A stretch of 64,000 nucleotides of DNA from Sitta carolinensis (taxonomy: Eukaryota; Chordata; Aves; Passeriformes; Sittidae), in NCBI GenBank assembly GCA_032173965.1, contig JAVUNC010000019.1:6510501-6574500 (forward strand). Direction: 5' to 3'. Below the pieces are notes generated by a model. That model saw only the letters and a program-made list of their open reading frames with translations. It searched no databases and was not told the DNA's origin. Shown piece after piece: positions 13,001 through 28,000 of the stretch (its first letter is position 1; each line of letters starts with the position of its first letter). The position numbers and the translations under genes were made by a program.

Positions 13001-16000
13001 CTTATCAGTGAAAAAGCAAAAGTAAAAAAAAAAATACTTGCACAAATGACCTCTGTTTCAATTTGCCCTTCAAACTGGGAGTGAGTAATTTAAATAAACT
13101 GTAACTATTGTACTTATGACTTGCATAAAATAAGAGCCAAGAACAAGATTATATTCTGGCACAAAGTGAATTTGGAAAAGTTTCTTGACACTTTATTAAT
13201 AACAGAAAAAGGGGAAGACAAGCCCTGTGGCCATTTGGAGGCAAGGGCAGAACTTTGGCTTCTGACCACTGGCCAGAGGTTAAAGTAAAGTGTTTAATGG
13301 TTATTTTATGTCTAATGGATAACTACTAATAGTGTGGTTTATTAATAGAATGGAGGTGGCTCAAAATATGCAGCAAAAATTTCTTCTTCCTTGGAATTCT
13401 GTATTCCCACATTTAGGATGGCTGCTATTGTAATAGTGATTGATTTAGTGTTACAAGGGAAGGAGAAACTTCAGAGGATTGGTACTTGCTGCCCATCCTG
13501 TTGCACCTGTGTTGTCACATTACAGTTTCCACTGTTATTTGTTTCTTTGCAAAACCTATTATTGATGCTTTTTTGTCACTCTGTTTATCTGCTCATTTTC
13601 TCTGTCTCTTCTAATAGCAAAAGAAAGGACAGAGTTCAGTTATTCATGGTCAGTAAAGATGAGACACCATTTGGGACATGTCAGAAACCCAAGATTTGAG
13701 TACAAAACACAGGTTTTTTTCTTCTCACTACTAAGTCTGTTTGCCATTTTTGATGAAAGATTTGTTTTTTAGATTTGCCTCAGTGTGCCATAACTGAAAA
13801 ACTCAAATGTATGTAATGCATATACTTCCCTCTGACACAGTAAATTCAAGGAAATGTTGTGTCCGGATACATGGCCAACATTGCTGAAATAATCAGTGAT
13901 TTTGCTCCCTGCTCTGGAAAAGAAGTTGCAGAAAGACAAAACTTTCCCCTTGCAACTAATTTATCTGTGTTGTAAAACAATTTGTGTTTATCAGTATCTT
14001 TCTCTTCTTGCAGGTGGTGGAAAAAGATGTGGATCCAGAAACAACCCTGCTAACTTATCTACGAAGAAAATGTATCCAGTGTCAGAAAAAACTGCAGAAG
14101 GCTTTAAATACCTACAGCATTTCATAATTGTTTACTTTTCTGTCACTTCAGTACTGGGCAGAGCTTTTGCACAGTGTAAGAAGGAGTGCTTTGCACTGTC
14201 TGGTATTCTTTGCTAGCAAAGATTACAGCTGCTGTTCCAGGCTTAACCAAGAACAATTTTTAAATTATATACTTTAAATTATTTATTTTATATTTTATTA
14301 TATATTTAAATGATTTATTATTTTAAAGGAAAAACTCATAATATTGCAGAATTATGATATGATGGAAAGGAAGCAATAATGAGATGGCAATAAAATGGTA
14401 GGAAATTTAAGTTTGTTCCACCCAAATAATAAAGAATCTTCTGGCCAAAACATCATATTGGCTAGCTAATATCCCATAACTTGATAATTCTGTGCTGTTT
14501 ATCAGATGGCCCAGGGAGGCAGGCTCAGAGGCAGGGGTTCCCCCATGTACCAGGGACATGTTTACACGAGCAGATGTGAGTGGTCATGTTTCACCCCTGT
14601 TTGAAACTGCTCAACAGGTGAGTCAGAACAGCTTCAGGGGCTGGGTAGCTATTACTGTGATGACCAGGCTGGCTGTTCCAGGTCTGGTTCTATAGGCAAT
14701 GTCATTCCATGTTTTCTGAGTTTTTGTCTGGCCAGCTGGGTGTGTACATCTGCCAAACTGTTCACAGCTGTGTTGGTGTATCCATACCACGCTGCCGTGT
14801 TCCATTTGTCTGGGAGCTGAAGGAAGTATAGGGACATGAATCACACTCCTCTTTGAGGTTTCCAGAAGAACTATCAGCAGCTCTATTTATCTGAATATAC
14901 CATAGATGGATAAAGGTCAAGAGGAAATGTAAGTGGCATGACTCTTGTGCCTAGGAGTGCCTGTCTTACCACTAGAACTTTTTTGTCTGAGCTTGTTGAT
15001 AACTAATGCAAATACCTCTGTAAAGAGAAATCTGAGCTCTTCAAAACCTGCTGATCTTCTACATGAGCATTCTGCTTAACTTACTTTGTAGGGTCAGACA
15101 AATACTTTGAGAACATGTTTTACTGAGGCAGGTTAAGCACTGTGGCCAAGAGAAACATCGGATGGCATGGGAAAGCTGTATTTCTGCTCAAGCAGGTACA
15201 TGATTGTATGAAAAGCAGCGGTGACTTTAAGGACACAGTGTCATCATGGACTTGGCAGCATTAGCTTTGCATCAAAGACGTGGTTTAGTGGTGGACTTGG
15301 CAGCATTATGTTTATGGTTCAACTTGGTGGTCTTAAAAATCTTTTCCAACCTAAATGATTCTGTGATTCTCTAGAAATGGTCAGTGCTATACTGTTTGCA
15401 GTGAAGTCAAGATGAGCTCCCTCTCTCACAGTGTCTATTGTTTTTGCAAAGGCTCTGTGATATAGAGAAAGGCATTGATTATCTCAACTTGATGTATCCA
15501 TTGCCAATGAAATCAGCTGATTTTTACCCCACCAAAAGTCTCTCAACATTGGTCAATCCTTTTTGCAATAATTAATAGTGTCTAATTACCTTCTAATGAG
15601 TGAAGGAACCTAAGCAGAAGTGACTCAAGGATTTCTTTCCTGAACTCCCTTTGCAGAAGATTTGACATAATTCCTGATTTTAAAGCATGGCCATGAGCTC
15701 AGCAGTCTGTGGAGGAATCTACTTAGGCTGGACCATACACTCTCTGAGCTCCCAGGCATCTGTGCAGGGGTTCTGTGCATGTCCATGAGTTCTGGCTCTC
15801 ACTGTCTCCTCCATTGATTTTATGGGACCCAGGCTCCTGAGGAGTGTATTTGCTGGTTTTGTCCCTAGCAATCCACAAGCCATCAGAAATGGGGTGGCCA
15901 GACCATGACTTTTGAGATGCAGGTATTTTGTGAGCAGTTCAAATGCAGCTCCCAGGCAGTGCTAAACTGTGTAACTTGTAGCCCTGAGTGACTGACCTGC

Positions 16001-19000
16001 CTGGGAGCCTCCTGGGTGGTAGGAGTCACCAGGTGTAGGAAGAAGCCAAGCCCTACCAGTCAGAGGTGCTGAAGGAGGATGTTGCTGTGTGGCTCAGGGA
16101 TGTGGCTGCATGCCTGAGCAGCTCCTGCTCAGCAATTACCACTGCTTTATCTCCATTGTCATTTCCTTTTCTGAGTAATGGAAAGTGGGAACTGTTGCAG
16201 CTGAGGATATTTTTTTGTTTATTTCTAAGAATCTGTTGGAGTATGGACTGTGTCCTTATGAAGGGTTTGAGTATTGATCTCAATAGTCACGTGCCAGCTT
16301 TTGAAACTTTGCTTATGTTAAATTATTAAGCAGAAGAAATGAGTGCTTTGTTTCTCAGCCTTGATTGGCAACTTGAGCAGGTTTCTGCCAATGCTTTTCG
16401 TGTTTTCCTTAATTCCTGTTCTCCCAGTGGGCCTGTGTGGAACCAAACTAGGCTGTGGAGAAGGTGGATGTGGTGCTTGCACTGTTATGATATCCAAGTA
16501 TGATCCCTTTCGGAAGAAAATCCTGTATCCTTTGCAATCTGAACTCTGCAACAGAGAAATAAAATGGGGATAGATCCAGGTTCCTGACATAGCAGCCATG
16601 GTTCTATTTTTTAAAAATGTTATATAATGAATGTTTCTGCCAAAACATAATTTTTCTCTTTCAGAACATAAGCTCAAAAGGCTAAGATAAGAAAGTGTTT
16701 TTCTTAAAGCATTGCACAATGCTGATAGGGAACTATTTATTTGTACCCTGCAATATCTGCACTGATTCTAATGTAACCTTTTCCTGTGAGAATCCATATA
16801 ATGATTATTGTGATAAAATATTTATTGCTGTTGTATTATGACAATAATCTCGTTTCTGTATGCCAACAGATATTAAATTTTTTCTCTACTTGTATTGTAA
16901 CCTTCAGAATTATTTCCTGAGATGAAATTTCCTCCTCTTCTCACTTTAATTAATTAATTGAAAGGGAAAACAATGGACTCAAACAAAAAGGGGAATGCAG
17001 AGGGAGGATGAGACAGAGAGACAGGCCCCAGTTTAGTTTTACTGTGGGGAACAGAAAGCACTGAAATCTTTAATATATTTGGAATAGTGCTTGGAGATAC
17101 TATAACTTGGATCCTCTGAGTGGTCTGCTTAATAGCATGGCCATGAATAAGCTATCTTTAGAGTCATTATTCTGTCTTGATAGAAATGAGATAAAATAGC
17201 TAGTTCCTATATGAATTTTGGCAACATTATTTTCTTTTACCTTCAGGCTAGACTTTTCCCCTGTGTTTACTATCTAGAAACAGGTTTCTGGCTAAAAAAC
17301 TGAGAATTCCAGACTCTTACATAACTTTGCAAGTGTCCAGCTGTGCAACATCTTGGTATTTGTAGTCTGCCCCTATAAATTACTTATATGGATTCTGTAC
17401 ATGCAACAAGGATGTTTAAGTTGCTGTATCTAGGTGAAACCCTATGGTGTTTTCCCAGATCAAACTGCAAGGGAAATTAATTAGAACTTTGGATGACTGG
17501 GTGCTCTAGGATTTAGCTTTTAATTAGTTCTTGTATAACATGTATTTAAGTGCTCCTGTTGTGTCCACTGCTGTAGCTTCTGAGTACTCTTCACTGTTCC
17601 CCTTCTCCATTGCTGAGTAGCACTGTTAAATGAAATGACCTTAACGTACTGTTTTAGCCACCATACTGCCAATGCGTGTCTCTTCCCTGTCTGTGCCCTG
17701 CATCACGTGGCTGTAACTACTGTTGAAGGCATAGGAAACACAAAATCCAGGCTGCACCCAGCCCAGGTAAGCTATCAATACTGGTTGAAGTATTAATACT
17801 CTATGCTGTTTTCTTATGCTAGTTAAACCTGTTCCCCGACTCTGGGACCTCCACCAAAGCCATGAGGCTGACTCTCCACACAAGCAATCTTTACTTGTAG
17901 GAATGGCTAAGTGACAAAATCCAGCTCCTGAGGCAATGATACTGCTCTGTCCTGCCACTAACAGGCTAACTGGTGCTATCCTGGCTGACCTGCCAATGCT
18001 TTTGTCCTTGGGCTGCATGGCTGTATTTGGTCCACATTCTGGTCTGGGAAGCCTGATGTTGTGGGGAAAGCCAATGTAATGACCTGGAGCCAGTAAATCT
18101 GAGATAGGTTTGGGCTCTCCTATATGGCCTTCCACGAATGACTGGTTTCTGATCTTGCATAGTTAGGAACCTTCCCTGCAGTAGTGAAGTAAGGTTTGGT
18201 TCAGCGAGCTGGAATCTCAAAATATTCTTGGTGAGAAGGGGTGACAGGAATGTGCATCCTTGCTCTTCTAGCAAGGTGTTACAATGCAGCTTTGCCTCTC
18301 TTAGTCAGAGACCTGCTCCCTTAAGGTGAACTGTGATTCATCTCAGTTTGCACAGTGGGCAGGACTTGTGCCAGTATCTGAGGGAGTAAACAACAAACTG
18401 AAAAATAAGTTCGATATGCATGAATGGATGGCAGCCAGTCTGACCTTTGTTTATTTGCCTTCTTTTCTCTCCCCCAGCCTGAAGACTCTGACAGATAAGT
18501 TTTGAAATTCAAACTCAGGTCTAGGCAGGAAGCCCAAACCTTCCTAGCATGGTAAATCTGAAGAGCTCCTGAACTCCTTGGAATCTTCTAGTGGCTTTCA
18601 GTCGCATTTTGAGTTCAAAGCCTAGGTGCAAACTTTTCAGGCTGCTCTCCCCTTTGAGGGCTGTCTCACAGATTAATTGACCAGAGAACATTGGATCATA
18701 ATCTTAGCTCCTCTGTGATACTGGGTTTTGCTTTTAAAGGAAGTGTAATAGAAACAAGCACAACAACAAACTCATCTTGATACTATGAGCTAATCATGGT
18801 TTTTACTTTCTCTCAGGAGAGACTAGCAAAAAGCCATGGGTCCCAGTGTGGCTTTTGCACTCCAGGCATTGTTATGTCCATGTACACGTTGCTTCGGAAC
18901 AACCCTGAGCCCCACATGGAGGACATTGAAGATGCTTTCCAAGGTAATACTCATAGCCCTGCAGGGGTGCAGTCTGTTCTGCTTATATTACATCTGCTTC

Positions 19001-22000
19001 ACCCAGTGGGGTGGAGGTGCACCGTTATTTAATATATTTTGTTAAAAATAGCTGATGGTTCTGAGGTTAAGAAATAGCTTTTCCACTCGGAGACCAGCTA
19101 GGTACTATGAAGTGAACATCATAGTTCATAAGCAGGGGCAAGTGGCCTCAGTCTGGGATTAGAAATCTTAACAACAGACCAAAAGGTGGCCTGTCCTTGA
19201 GAGGCTTAAAAGTGTCCTTGTTTATTCATTGCTGTCACAAGAGCCTGCAGAGGTGACAGAAAACATGTCCTCAAGTCAAGGACCAAGACAGCAACACGCA
19301 ATGATGGAGTGGGGCAGAATCCAACTGTGTAAATCCTATGAGGGGCTGCTGTTGTAGCTGAGTTTGGAGTCATTGCTGTGCTTCCAGCAGTGATCTGAGA
19401 GGAATGGTGATGCAGGAGAAAGCAATCTCTGTGTAATTTGGGGGACAGACTAGTTGGTATACTGATAAGACTCACACAATTGAGATAAATGAATACTGAA
19501 AAGACAGATTGAATTTGTCCTAAATGAATTTCAATTTAAATTTAAACAAAAAGGGATGGTAGGGTTGTTGCAAGGTTCCTAATTAAATTTTCTTCCTGCC
19601 AGTTTTTTCATTAGCTGTATCAAGATTTGACAAGCTTTTGTGAGAAACAATAGAATGTTCTAAAAGAAGAGAAGTTTTTAGCTGAATGACACTAAATCCT
19701 TATCCTTTTGCTCTGGCAATGCAGGGAACTTGTGTCGGTGTACAGGCTACAGACCCATTCTGGAAGGATACAGGACATTTGCTAAAGTAAGTGTCTTCAG
19801 ATGATGTTTTAAAAACACCTGGAAAACTGGTTGTCTTTCTCTCTATTACTGAAACATGCCATGAACTCGAATGGGGAGGAAGGAAATACATATGCTCCAA
19901 CAACCCAGCTCCAACTCTTGACCTCTTTGTATGTGATTCATGCTTTAATAATACAGATAGGGCAAACCCTTTACTCTCTCCACTTGCTGGGACAAATAAG
20001 AATAAGATCCATCTGATGATCCCTGTTTGGATCGCAGGTAATCAGACTCTGTAACTCTTTTCTGTAAGTCTCAGAAAAACTCACCCTCTCTGCATAATAC
20101 AGTTTGCAGCTGATCCTGCTGTGGACAAAGTATAAAGGTATGGTGCACTGGTAGGGACATGCTGTGAGGAATCTGGTGAGGAATTTGCTTTTTTGAAAGA
20201 TCAGCTGTGGAGCAGGAATAGCTCTGGAAAGAAGTTGAGGTCACTATTTTATAGCTCTTGCCCAGAAGTCTTCTGCTGGTTTGGGTGGGGTATGAAGCTC
20301 TGCCATAAGTGTTCTCTAGTCCCTTTGTACCTGAAAGAGTGCTGGAGGCTGTGCAGAAGAGTAGATCATTATGTACTTCAGTGATTACCAGCTACTCATG
20401 CGTCTACACTGGTATTAAATATCAAAAGGAAAGAATTTACAGTGATGCCCATTAATTTAATTTTATTATCCAGAACTGCAATCAACAAAAGAGAATACAA
20501 ACAGGAGTGAGATCCATTACAAATGGTTTATAAACCCAGTTGATAGAAGCCTACTTGGATTTCCACAGTGTCTCACCAAAGGCTTTTAAAGACAGTAGAG
20601 GTTAAGAGGGAAGATCTCTGTATGGATGAAAAATGGGTTAAAAGGCAGTAGAGGAAAAATTGTGTATTTTTGCAGTGGAGGGAGGTCACTGTTGTGGAGT
20701 TGTGCTCGGACCTGTGGTGGGAAGCAAGGCTGTTGCACCTATCCCTAAATGTGGTTTAAAAGAGTGTGAGTAAGGATATGAGAAAATAAGCTAACAAATA
20801 TCAAGTTAGGCTGGGTAGTGAAGGCAGAAATTGGATTTTAGGAATTTCTGAAGGATTTTATGAACCTGAGAGTCTGGAGAATAGAATGGGATACAAAACA
20901 GAAAACCCTTCCATGGCTCTTCCTACACTTAAGTACTCTGTGCAGTTCTGCTTCTCTCATCTCTAACAGGGTATAGCAGAATAGAAGAAGATTCAGAGAA
21001 TTGGAACAAGGATCACATCTGTGGCAATCTGACTTCCATACAGGGAAGCACTGAGTGTACCTCGGCCTGAAAAAGAGATGCCAGGGAGAGGAAGGGACTC
21101 TACACAGCACATACAGTGGTTTCTGTTGACCTCTGATAGAGATCAACAAAACTGTGATTAGCAGGTGGAATGTGGATAGGCATCTGCTCTTTCCTGCCTC
21201 TCCCAGTAAAAGAGCATTTCAAAAAATGAAACTAATAGGAGTCAGATTGAAAACGAAGGCAGGTGGTCTGCCTGGTGGCAGAGTACTGCTATTGTATTAT
21301 TTGTGCTTGTCCCTTTCAGTCTTTTCTCACTGTGTCGTCACAGCTCCAGAGATAATGGTTGAATGGTCAGAATAGTTCCAAATCAGAACAAGAGGTTTAT
21401 CAGTAAAATGGGCATGACACTTGCCTTCTACTGGCAAGAGAAACACCTACTTGGTTGGCACATTCCTTCTGCTTTGGGTATTTCTCTCAAAAGGAGATCA
21501 AACCTACCTCATTTCCTTGGAATCTACACATTTTTTCTCAGAACAGTTTCTGTTCCCACAGGACATGAATTGCTGTGGCAGAGTTGCCAATGGCACTGGA
21601 TGCTGTCGCAGTTGGAGGGAAAATACCATGGTAAGCTGAATGCTAAAACCCATAACCTCAATTTATAGCATTGGAGCTTTGATGTGTTAGTCACCTCTCT
21701 GGCTCTGCTGTGGTGCTGATACTAAGAGCTCTCTGAGCTGTTTTTGTTGTCTGTCTTGTGGAAAATGCTGGGACTGTATGTGTCCTGATGAGCATGAATG
21801 GCCATCATGACATGGGTTTTAAAACAGTGATGCTCCTTCTGAGCCTGCAAGGTGCAACCCTTCTGTGAAATAGCATGGTGACAACTGTAAGCAATGTGTT
21901 ACCAGCTTCTGTTGCTTTGAAGTGATGCATCTTTCTGTGAAAATAGGTCTAAATTCCCCACTGTGATCTTTGCCATCCAGTGATGAATGAAGTAATTTCC

Positions 22001-25000
22001 TCTCTGTTCCAAAACTGTACAATTGGAATCTTTTTGGAGTATCTTGAGAGAAAAAGTTAATCACATTTTATGTACCAGTCTAGGTACAAAACAAATGAAG
22101 GAATGGAAAGAAGGAATTACTGCAAATTTCTGAAATCTGAGGATTGATAAAAGGGGAGGACTATATTCTGTAAAAGTTGCAATGTTCTGACTTTGTTTAG
22201 AATAGCTGAAGTGTGCTTGTTTCTTCTTCAGAATGGGGGCTGCTGTGGAGGAAAAGTCAATGGTCCGGGCTGCTGTGGAGGAAAAGCCAATGGTCCAGGG
22301 TGCTGCATGAATGGAAAAGAAGACAGTGTGGTAAGGTGCCTCTCAACTAGTAGTTTTTCCTTTATTTTTGATGTTTTAAAGTCTTAGATCTGGCTCATTG
22401 TATGCCCAAGCCAAATGCTTTTATTTTAACAATATTTATGCAAAGCAATTTAGACTAATTTATATTTTATGGTCAGAAGAGTGTACCTCAGAAAAGGTAT
22501 ATTTGACATGATTTAACATGCCAATGTGAAAGGGAAGTCACTTTTGATTGACAAAAATATGTTAGTGTGTTTAGGGTTCTGACAAGACGTGCAGGAGAAT
22601 CAGAAAAATATAACTGAAGAACCTGAAATACTGAATCAGGTGGCATCATTTTGCTGTGCTTGTCGTATTTTGCTCTATAATATAGTTACAGGGATTTGAG
22701 TAGAAAGAGGAATAAGTTATGGTTGTATGTGGAGAGCTTTCTCCTCAGTCATTAGCCATTTTCTCTGTCACAGACAATGACATCCTCCAGCCTGTTCAAT
22801 TCTTCTGAGTTCCAGCCATTGGATCCCACACAGGAGCCAATCTTTCCACCAGAGTTAATGGTAAGTTCATTCAGAAAGAAATAGCAGTGATTTGTTGATG
22901 TAGTTGTTCTGTACGAGGTTTGAGTGACTCTGTCCTGGGGAAATGGCAGGGTAAAGATGGCTGCTAATGAAAGAAAATGCATGGCCATGAATCCTTCCCT
23001 GTTTTGTAAAACAGAAGGTGTTTCAGCCAGTGTGGTTTAACAGAAATATGCAGGCCAGGTGCCTGCTCCAGCTGTCTGGCTTTCTTTCTGGTTCTCACCA
23101 TATGTGTTTCTGCTCTTGGGTTGCCTTCCTTCCCAGTCACTGCCTGTCTGTGGGTGGAACCGTAGCTAAAATCCAAATGTCAGCTTACTAGGTCAGATGT
23201 GAACTTTGACATCAAATACATGAGGAGCTTTTCTCCCTGTGTTCCTTTTATAGGGTAGGGAGAGAAGTAGGAACTACAGGATGTAGCTGAATATGTATGG
23301 CAAATAGTTGTCTTTTCAAAAAACTTCCCTCACCATAGCAGGAGAAAAAGTTGGTTGGCTCACAATGACATTAAAAGTTAGGTGAGATTAGTTTCTCTCC
23401 ATGTTTCATTTCTGTCTTTTTCAGGGATCCTCCCTCCAAAGCAGTGTGTCCCAGCCAGGAATCTAATCCAGCACATGACACATTTACAGCTTCCTTCACA
23501 TTTCACAACTGAAATTCAATCATTAATTCTGCTGCTGTACCCAGCTTAAATGTGTCATGAGCTACAGCATGAGTAGGTTCTCTTAGACCATAGCATAAGA
23601 TATATTCAGCTTGAGATCGGAATCCTGTGTTTCTTCTCCAAGATGTTCTCCTGCCCAAGGGTTGATCTCATGTTTTCTTCAGTCACTGGATGAGGTAGCT
23701 AAAAAGGGAGTCAGAACCTGGCCTGGCAGGTAATTGCAAAACATCAGTGCTAAAGACTGACATTTTTGGATGGAGACGAGAATGGAAAACCCCTTGAAGC
23801 AACTGAAGCCACGGGCATGTGCCAGAACCATGGTCAGATGGAGCTGGCTGGCACAGATCTTGCTAGGGAGATGTGGCAGCAGGATGAGGAAGGTAGAACT
23901 TTTGTAAACATGAGAGAGACTTTCACCACTGCTAGCAGAAGGATGGGGAATGGCAAACTTCCAACAACAGTGTGGATATCCCAGCCCCCTGTCAGTAACT
24001 TGGCTGAGATGGAGCCCAGCATGGCACAGGCATGGGCAGCATGTGAGCAGGGATTCTTGGCTCGAGGTAGGGGCTGAGCTCTATCTGAATTCCCTCTGCA
24101 GACTCAGAGCAACAAACAGCAGAAGCAGATGTGTTTCAAAGGGGAGCGTGTGATGTGGATCCAGCCCACTACTCTCAGTGAAATGGTGGCTCTCAAATCC
24201 CAGTACCCCAATGCCAGGCTCGTTGTGGGGAACACAGAAGTGGGTAAGAGAAAGAGCTGATGCTTATTATGAACAGATGGAAAACCTTCCATTAGGTATC
24301 TTGTGAGAACAGTGCAAATGGAAACCTCTTTCACATCATTGCTTTTAAAAAGCTGTTTATTTTCAGGTTGTGTGTAGGAAGAGATTTTCTTCTCAGGTAG
24401 ATTAATCTCACAGTGAATGTTTTTCTTCATTCTTTGTTGTGTCAGGTGCAAAAATGCTAATTCAGATTTCCAGGCCTTTGTGCTGTTTTTGTGGAATCTT
24501 GAGAAGAGGGGAGTGACACAGCATAAACAATGGAATTCAGTTGTGAAAGCTGTGTTTCGAAGGACTTTTCAGTGAGAAAACTCTCAAGACTTGAAATCTT
24601 TATAGCCTTCTCACACCAAATAGATACCTTTGCAAACATAAATGCTGAGGAGGAGAGTTCATACATATTTATTAATTGTGTTGTCTTGAGCAATTGGTTC
24701 ATGAAATAATTACTAAATGTGTGGGGTTTATTGTATTAATTTTTCTTTCCTGAGGGATTATGTACAACAGTAGCCATGTCACACAAGTACCAAACAGTGT
24801 CTTTTCCTTAAGGTATTGAGATGAGGTTAAAGAACCTGCTGTATCCAGTGATAATAGCACCAGCATGGATCCCTGAAATGAATGCTGTTCAGCACACTGA
24901 AACAGGTGAGCAAAAAAGAGGCAGAACATCTACGAGGTGAGTGGGGACTCCATGGAATAATAAAGAGGGTGTGAAGTAAAATCACCAGATTAGAGATTGT

Positions 25001-28000
25001 TTTCTGTATGTGTTATACCTTTCCCATGCAGGAAAACGAGTGATATGTAAAAAGTGAGCTGGGGATGCTTAGCCTGGAGAAAAGGAGGTTCAGGGGTGAC
25101 CTTATCACTTTATACAACTCCTTGAAAGGAGGGTGTTGTGAGGAGGGGGTCAGTCAATTCTCATAGGTAACAAGTGACAGCCCAAGAGGAAACTGCCTCA
25201 AGATGTGCCAGGAGATGTTCAGATTGACATCAGGAAGAATTTCCTCACTTGAAAGCATGGTCTAGCACTAGACTGGGCTGCCTGCAGAGGTAGTGGAGTC
25301 ACCATCCCTAGAAGTGCTCGAGAAATGACTGGATGTGACTTTTAGTGCTGTGGTTTAGCTGATGTGATGGTGTTCATCCAGAGGCTGGACTCAGTGATCT
25401 TTGGAGGTCTTTTCCCACTTTAACAATTCTATAATTCCATTGCCTTTAGCTTTGTGATGGAAATGTAATAGAAGTACAAATAGAACTACCTAGGACAATG
25501 TAGTGTACGCAACTCAATGTCTGGTAGGGTATTTAAAGTGTGGAAACTGGAAAGGAGTTGGAGTTCATGTCTCAAAGGACAAACTAATACCTATAGGAGG
25601 CCAATACTGTTAATAATGCACTGATGCAAAAGGGTGGTGTGTTACTGTCATGTGGGAGACAGCACCAGCATGAGCTGTGGTTTAAAGGTGAATTTTGTTC
25701 TGAGGATGTAATGTTTACAAGCAGTGCATTCTAATAGCCTAAATAATAAATCAGAAGGTCTAATTGAACTCAGTGGCATCTAAGCTTTGCAGACACAGTA
25801 ATTGTCCTTCTATACCTCAGAATTTTGGAGAACAATTCTTTTCCTTTGTTTGTTTACAGGGGTCACCATCGGCGCTGCCTGTACCCTTAAGTCAGTAGAG
25901 GAGGTGATGAGAAAAGCAGTGGCAGACCTTCCTCCATATAAAACAGAGATCTTCCAGGCTATCCTGGAACAGCTGCGCTGGTTTGCAGGGCCACAGATCA
26001 GGAATGTTGCTGTAAGTGACTCGGGAGCACCAGGGGCTGTCACTGAAAGCTCAGTCTGAGGAGCTGTCCTGCCTCGTGCAGTGTTGGTGTGCCCTGTGTA
26101 TCACACAGGAGAATGTTTGCAAACCTTGGGATGGAAATCAACATGCAAAAATCAGCCCCAGAAAGGGTGGGGTCTCAGCTGGTGTCTGTGCTGCACTGAT
26201 GTCACACATTAGCAAACAAGGGAAACATGGCAATTGTCCAGGTCTTCCATTGCTGTTATCCCCAAGTGGGGGGAATTGTAGTGACAATTGACTAATTTAA
26301 CAAAAAAGGTATTTAGAGAGCTTGATAAACTTCAAAGAAGCAGGTGTGTGTATTATTGCCATGACAGCTAGGGCAGTCATAGTGTTAATGTATCAGATCT
26401 GGCAAATTTTCCTCTAGTTTTAAAGGAGAAGGTGTGTTCAAACTCTGCAAGCAGTTAGACCAGCCTACCAAACAAGAACATTTTTCTACAAGACACTGTG
26501 CCATACATCTGTTTTGGAGCCAAAACCTTTGGTTCCTGATTGTTACTGAAAATACCCTTTTTAGTTTCATGCATCCTCCCTTAATAGCAGGTACAGTGAT
26601 TGAATTTTGGCATGGTTGTGCATATGAGGTTTGAGCATACGGTAGTCTTGATGCATTAACAAAACACTGTTCTAAATCTGTTTCAGGCAAATGTTAATAT
26701 TGTCTGAGACAGTATCTGATTTCGTGGTGTTTAGGTTTTCCCAATTAATTAAAGGCAAAATATTGCTTAGATTTTTAATATTTATGTGATGCATTATTTT
26801 CACTCTAGGCTATCGGTGGAAACATAATGACAGCAAGCCCAATTTCTGACTTAAATCCTGTGTTAATGGCAAGTGGAAGCAAACTGACTTTGGTATCAAA
26901 AGGTAATTTACTTACATTTCTCTGTGGCACTGTGGGCAGTGAAATAGTCAGCGGTCCTGTGCCAAGGGTTGTTAGGTCAGGCCAGAACTTGGAAGTGGAA
27001 GTTAACATTATTAGTCTGAGCCTTCAGTGTTTTCACACTTTTTGAGGCTGAAGTCCTAAAACTTGACTGAAGGTTGACTTCCTAGAGAATTTTGAACTTC
27101 TGTGCCAGATGGAGTCTCTGGTACTTGTGTATATACTTAGACAAATCCTTGTGAAGAGCTGGTTGAAGATGTGTGCTAATGAAAAATAATAGTCATGACA
27201 TAGTTTCTGTCACTGTCATACTTTAATCCTTCTGGTTTATTCAGAGAGACTGAAACTTGTTTCTTTTTTCTAAGAAAAAGCTAAGCATCTCAGTTTTTAT
27301 TTGTTCTTAGGAAACTTTTTTAAAACAGAATCCTTGAAGTAAGTGGACTGTCTGATTAGTGGACTGAGTGCTGGTTTGTGTGCAGGCTATGGAAAGGAGA
27401 AAGAGAGGGATTTCAGTAGAGAGTTGGAAACTGGCTCATCTGAAAGCCAAGCTTTAATTAGATAAAGAAGGAAGGAGGTCTCTTTGATCAGTTTCTGTGC
27501 AAAGAAAACGTAATATGTAGGCAGAAACTATTATAGATTCCATAAATACCAAAGTAAATCTGAGAAATATTTTCCTGATTTGATGAAAGGGAGTGGGAAA
27601 ATGAAATCAGATATGATATCAAGAGTGATTTGTGTGGTTGGAAGGCTTTTCCACATTACTACTGCCATTCTCCATTTATTCCCATTGATGTCCCTTTGCT
27701 GTACAGAGGGCAAAAGGACTGTCAAGATGGATGAGAAGTTTTTCACTGGATACAGAAAGACAATAGTTAAACCTGAAGAAATACTTCTCTCTGTTGAAAT
27801 ACCCTACAGCAAAAAGGTAAGCTTGTAAGGAAAAAACTTCACTGTCTGTGGAGCTAAAATGCTGTTATTTGAGTGTTGTTTTCAAAGTTGAGCACCTTTC
27901 TCCTGACTGACCCCCAAATGCTTATGTAATCCCAAGTGGACCAGGAAGCAAGTGAATTACTGGGAGAAAATCCAGCAGCACACTATTTTTCACAAGCAAG

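Noticed and set aside
13391..13699. Possible extra exon or small gene in XDH intron 1
   Set aside because: No homology or splice phase fitting exons 1 and 2, which already join in frame.
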